The notes beneath the pieces are model-generated. The model was given only the letters and a program-made list of their open reading frames with translations. It made no database searches and had not been told where the DNA came from. Positions 32,837 through 34,693 of a DNA stretch of 34,693 nt are shown one piece after another (position 1 is the first letter of the stretch; each line of letters starts with the position of its first letter). A program made the translations under genes and the position numbers. The stretch covers positions 1 through 34,693 of the forward strand of contig CADWAF010000752.1 in assembly GCA_902984215.1 (NCBI GenBank), read 5' to 3'. This DNA comes from Willaertia magna. Its lineage: Eukaryota > Heterolobosea > Eutetramitea > Acrasida > Naegleriidae.

Positions 32837-34693
32837 ATGTCTGAACCAATGGAAAATTCATCAAATTTAACAAATAATAATAACTGTTGTGAGTTTGTAT
32901 GTAATGAATGTTATTCAAATGTTATGTGTGGATCATTTGGTGAGATGTATTATAGATTATTAAATAGTGATGAAGAGGAAAACCTTGTTTTTAACATTTC
33001 CGATAATAAGAATATATGTATAACTGTAGATAGTATATTACATGCATGGCATTATAGTTATAAATCTTTTTTAGAGTCAATCGAAGTTGACATATTATAT
33101 CCAACTTGTAAACATTTCTTTCATCATTTATATGAATATAAAAATAATTTATGTTCTGATATGTTTCACAATCAACCAGAAATAATACAACAAGGATTAA
33201 TTGATATTGATCTATATTTATCAATTACTTATTCATTAATTACAAATAAATTATATTTACCTTATTTTCATAGTAATGAACACGATTGTAAATATTTTTT
33301 ACAGTTAATATATAAAAGATGTTTCTCTGGATCAGATACAAATACCAGTTGTTGCTTATTTAAAATGTTTGGTGATAAAAGATTTATTGAGTTTTCACAA
33401 TATAGACCTAATTGGTCATATGTAAGAGAGTATATGAATTCGTATTTTAAATTAATTAATTTTTGTGCTACAACTTATTTAGATTTAAAAAATAAAAGAC
33501 ACATAATTATGATTTTATTATTTTGGTTATTAATTTATTTTGGAGAAATAGATTTTAAAACTTGTAACATAGACAATAATTTGAGAGATAATCCTATATT
33601 TGAAGAATATTTTAAAATTAATAAATGTTTAAGTTTAATGGTTGGTGAGGATGATTCATTAAATTTAATTCAATTTAACGAATTTTTAAAAGAATATTTT
33701 AATTTATCTAATGAAATTGAATTATTTAAAGTTATTTTTAAATTATTATTTAATAATTTTGATGAGAACACTTTTGAAAATTTACAGAATAAAATGATTG
33801 AAAAGAAATTAGGTTTACAAAGAATAGCTACTCCCTTATTACATGATTTAAATAAAGATATAATGACAATAGAAGAGAATGTAGAAGAAAATGAATATCT
33901 TTGTTTTTTAATAGGAAAAAAGTTTACAATAGACGGTTTTATATTTAATCAAATGACATTTGATAGAATAATGGACATTGAAATGAATAAAAAGATTTAC
34001 AGAGTTTTACCAACATCATTAGATTTAGGATACACATTATTTAATAATACAAAAATATCATATGATTTATTAAAACAAACAGATCCATTATTTGAATGTT
34101 TAAAGACATATTTAGAAAATTTAAAGTTACAAATTGATGATGTGAAAAAAGTGATTAAAAAAAATAGTATTTATCAATATTGGTTAGATACTATTATTTC
34201 TTTAAGTAATTGTTTAAATAATGATAAATATTCCGTTAAAACATTAATAACTCAATTTGCTAGTTATACACAATTGAAATATGATAGTTCTTTATTTGCA
34301 AAACAACACATTGAAACAAACATTGAAGATATTTCTGAAAGAAAAATCTATAATTTAAATAACTGTGAAACAAAATTAGAAAATGTTAATTTTTTTGTTG
34401 AGGGTAGCCCTTTATTTTGGGAAAGTTTTATTAATCTGATTGATTTTGTAATTAATCAATTAAAAATTAATATTGAAATAAGAGAAATGAGTATAAGAGA
34501 AAATGCAATTATATTTTATGAAAATTTTAAATCAACATTATGTATATTAAAAGATATTAATCAAAAACAATTAAATAATGAAATTTTATCTAATGAACAA
34601 TATGCGTTCCTAACAAATATGTTATTTGCTGAAAAACAGAGGGAAAGTAATATTAAAGAACAATTAAAACAACGATTTACTGAAGAGAATGCA
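32837..34693 (+). CDS. DUF3160 protein (3' end outside the window)
   Basis: The frame is open from the ATG at 32837 to the last base, 619 codons, with no stop, so the gene continues beyond the window. The Cys-rich N-terminus (CCEFVCNECYSNVMCG) is followed by a region that fits DUF3160: ITVDSILHAWHYSYKSFL (about 61-78), FSQYRPNWSYVREYMNSYFK (about 185-205), FLIGKKFTIDGFIF, YRVLPTSLDLGYTLF (about 388-402), YQYWLDTIISL, and ITQFASYTQLKYDSSLFAKQ (about 471-490), the family's most conserved block. The function of DUF3160 is unknown; it is mainly known from bacteria and archaea. No signal peptide is seen. It diverges from P5C reductase across 193 bp. Confidence 0.75.
   Translation, partial: MSEPMENSSNLTNNNNCCEFVCNECYSNVMCGSFGEMYYRLLNSDEEENLVFNISDNKNICITVDSILHAWHYSYKSFLESIEVDILYPTCKHFFHHLYEYKNNLCSDMFHNQPEIIQQGLIDIDLYLSITYSLITNKLYLPYFHSNEHDCKYFLQLIYKRCFSGSDTNTSCCLFKMFGDKRFIEFSQYRPNWSYVREYMNSYFKLINFCATTYLDLKNKRHIIMILLFWLLIYFGEIDFKTCNIDNNLRDNPIFEEYFKINKCLSLMVGEDDSLNLIQFNEFLKEYFNLSNEIELFKVIFKLLFNNFDENTFENLQNKMIEKKLGLQRIATPLLHDLNKDIMTIEENVEENEYLCFLIGKKFTIDGFIFNQMTFDRIMDIEMNKKIYRVLPTSLDLGYTLFNNTKISYDLLKQTDPLFECLKTYLENLKLQIDDVKKVIKKNSIYQYWLDTIISLSNCLNNDKYSVKTLITQFASYTQLKYDSSLFAKQHIETNIEDISERKIYNLNNCETKLENVNFFVEGSPLFWESFINLIDFVINQLKINIEIREMSIRENAIIFYENFKSTLCILKDINQKQLNNEILSNEQYAFLTNMLFAEKQRESNIKEQLKQRFTEENA

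Noticed and set aside
32991..33224. 77-codon minus-strand frame
   Set aside because: It lies opposite the long DUF3160 frame, which has family motifs and matching codon use.
1..34693. Mobile elements, viral genes, CRISPR arrays or bacterial operons
   Set aside because: No transposase, reverse transcriptase, integrase, capsid or terminal repeat pair with target duplications was found, and gene style is nuclear eukaryotic throughout.

Overview
This is nuclear DNA of a unicellular eukaryote, most likely a heterolobosean amoeba such as Naegleria. The genome is AT-rich and gene-dense. Genes alternate strands with short spacers and are not in operons. The standard code is used, with TAA, TAG and TGA all acting as stops. 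I reconstructed eight introns of 43-85 nt with GTAAGT-type donors. The content is eukaryotic (SUMO, Rpn8, Get3, translin, NudC, an Sds3-like protein, RGS proteins, receptor-type TKL kinase). The organism assignment is inferred from gene content and style; no rRNA or organism-specific marker is present. I see no transposon, tRNA, rRNA or CRISPR array.

Layout. 1-4.0 kb: a NudC-like chaperone, an Sds3-like Sin3-complex subunit, a stand-alone eEF1B exchange domain and two short unrecognised basic/Ser-rich proteins. 4.0-8.5 kb, all on the minus strand: translin, an RGS-START fusion, a PQ-loop lysosomal-type transporter and an EF-hand protein. 9.2-11.9 kb: a kelch protein, a 79-aa orphan and a Cys-rich NmrA-type NAD(P)-binding protein. 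11.9-17.5 kb: a gap with a possible 50-aa gene and an 18-bp inverted repeat, then Rpn8, a 7TM-RGS receptor and an NMNAT-type nucleotidyltransferase. 17.7-22.8 kb: a bacterial-type phytoene desaturase whose first codons form a G-quadruplex motif, facing a beta-helix receptor kinase. 22.9-30 kb: mitochondrial GUF1/EF4 and two different alpha/beta-hydrolases (one secreted, one membrane-anchored). 30.1-34.7 kb: Get3, SUMO, pyrroline-5-carboxylate reductase ending in SKL, and a DUF3160 protein that runs off the window.

Most neighbours look functionally unrelated. Themes that recur are G-protein and membrane signalling (7TM-RGS, RGS-START, TKL receptor, EF-hand), protein homeostasis (Rpn8, SUMO, NudC, Get3) and translation factors (eEF1B, GUF1). 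Points most worth a second look are the G-quadruplex on the desaturase start, the peroxisomal-type C-terminus of P5C reductase, palindromic AATAAA/TTTATT elements at stop codons (two of the three lie between convergent genes), the unusual AAG splice acceptors, the minimal eEF1B, and the RGS-START, 7TM-RGS and Pmp-like receptor-kinase architectures. Start codons were re-chosen where the longest open frame began with a non-ATG codon.
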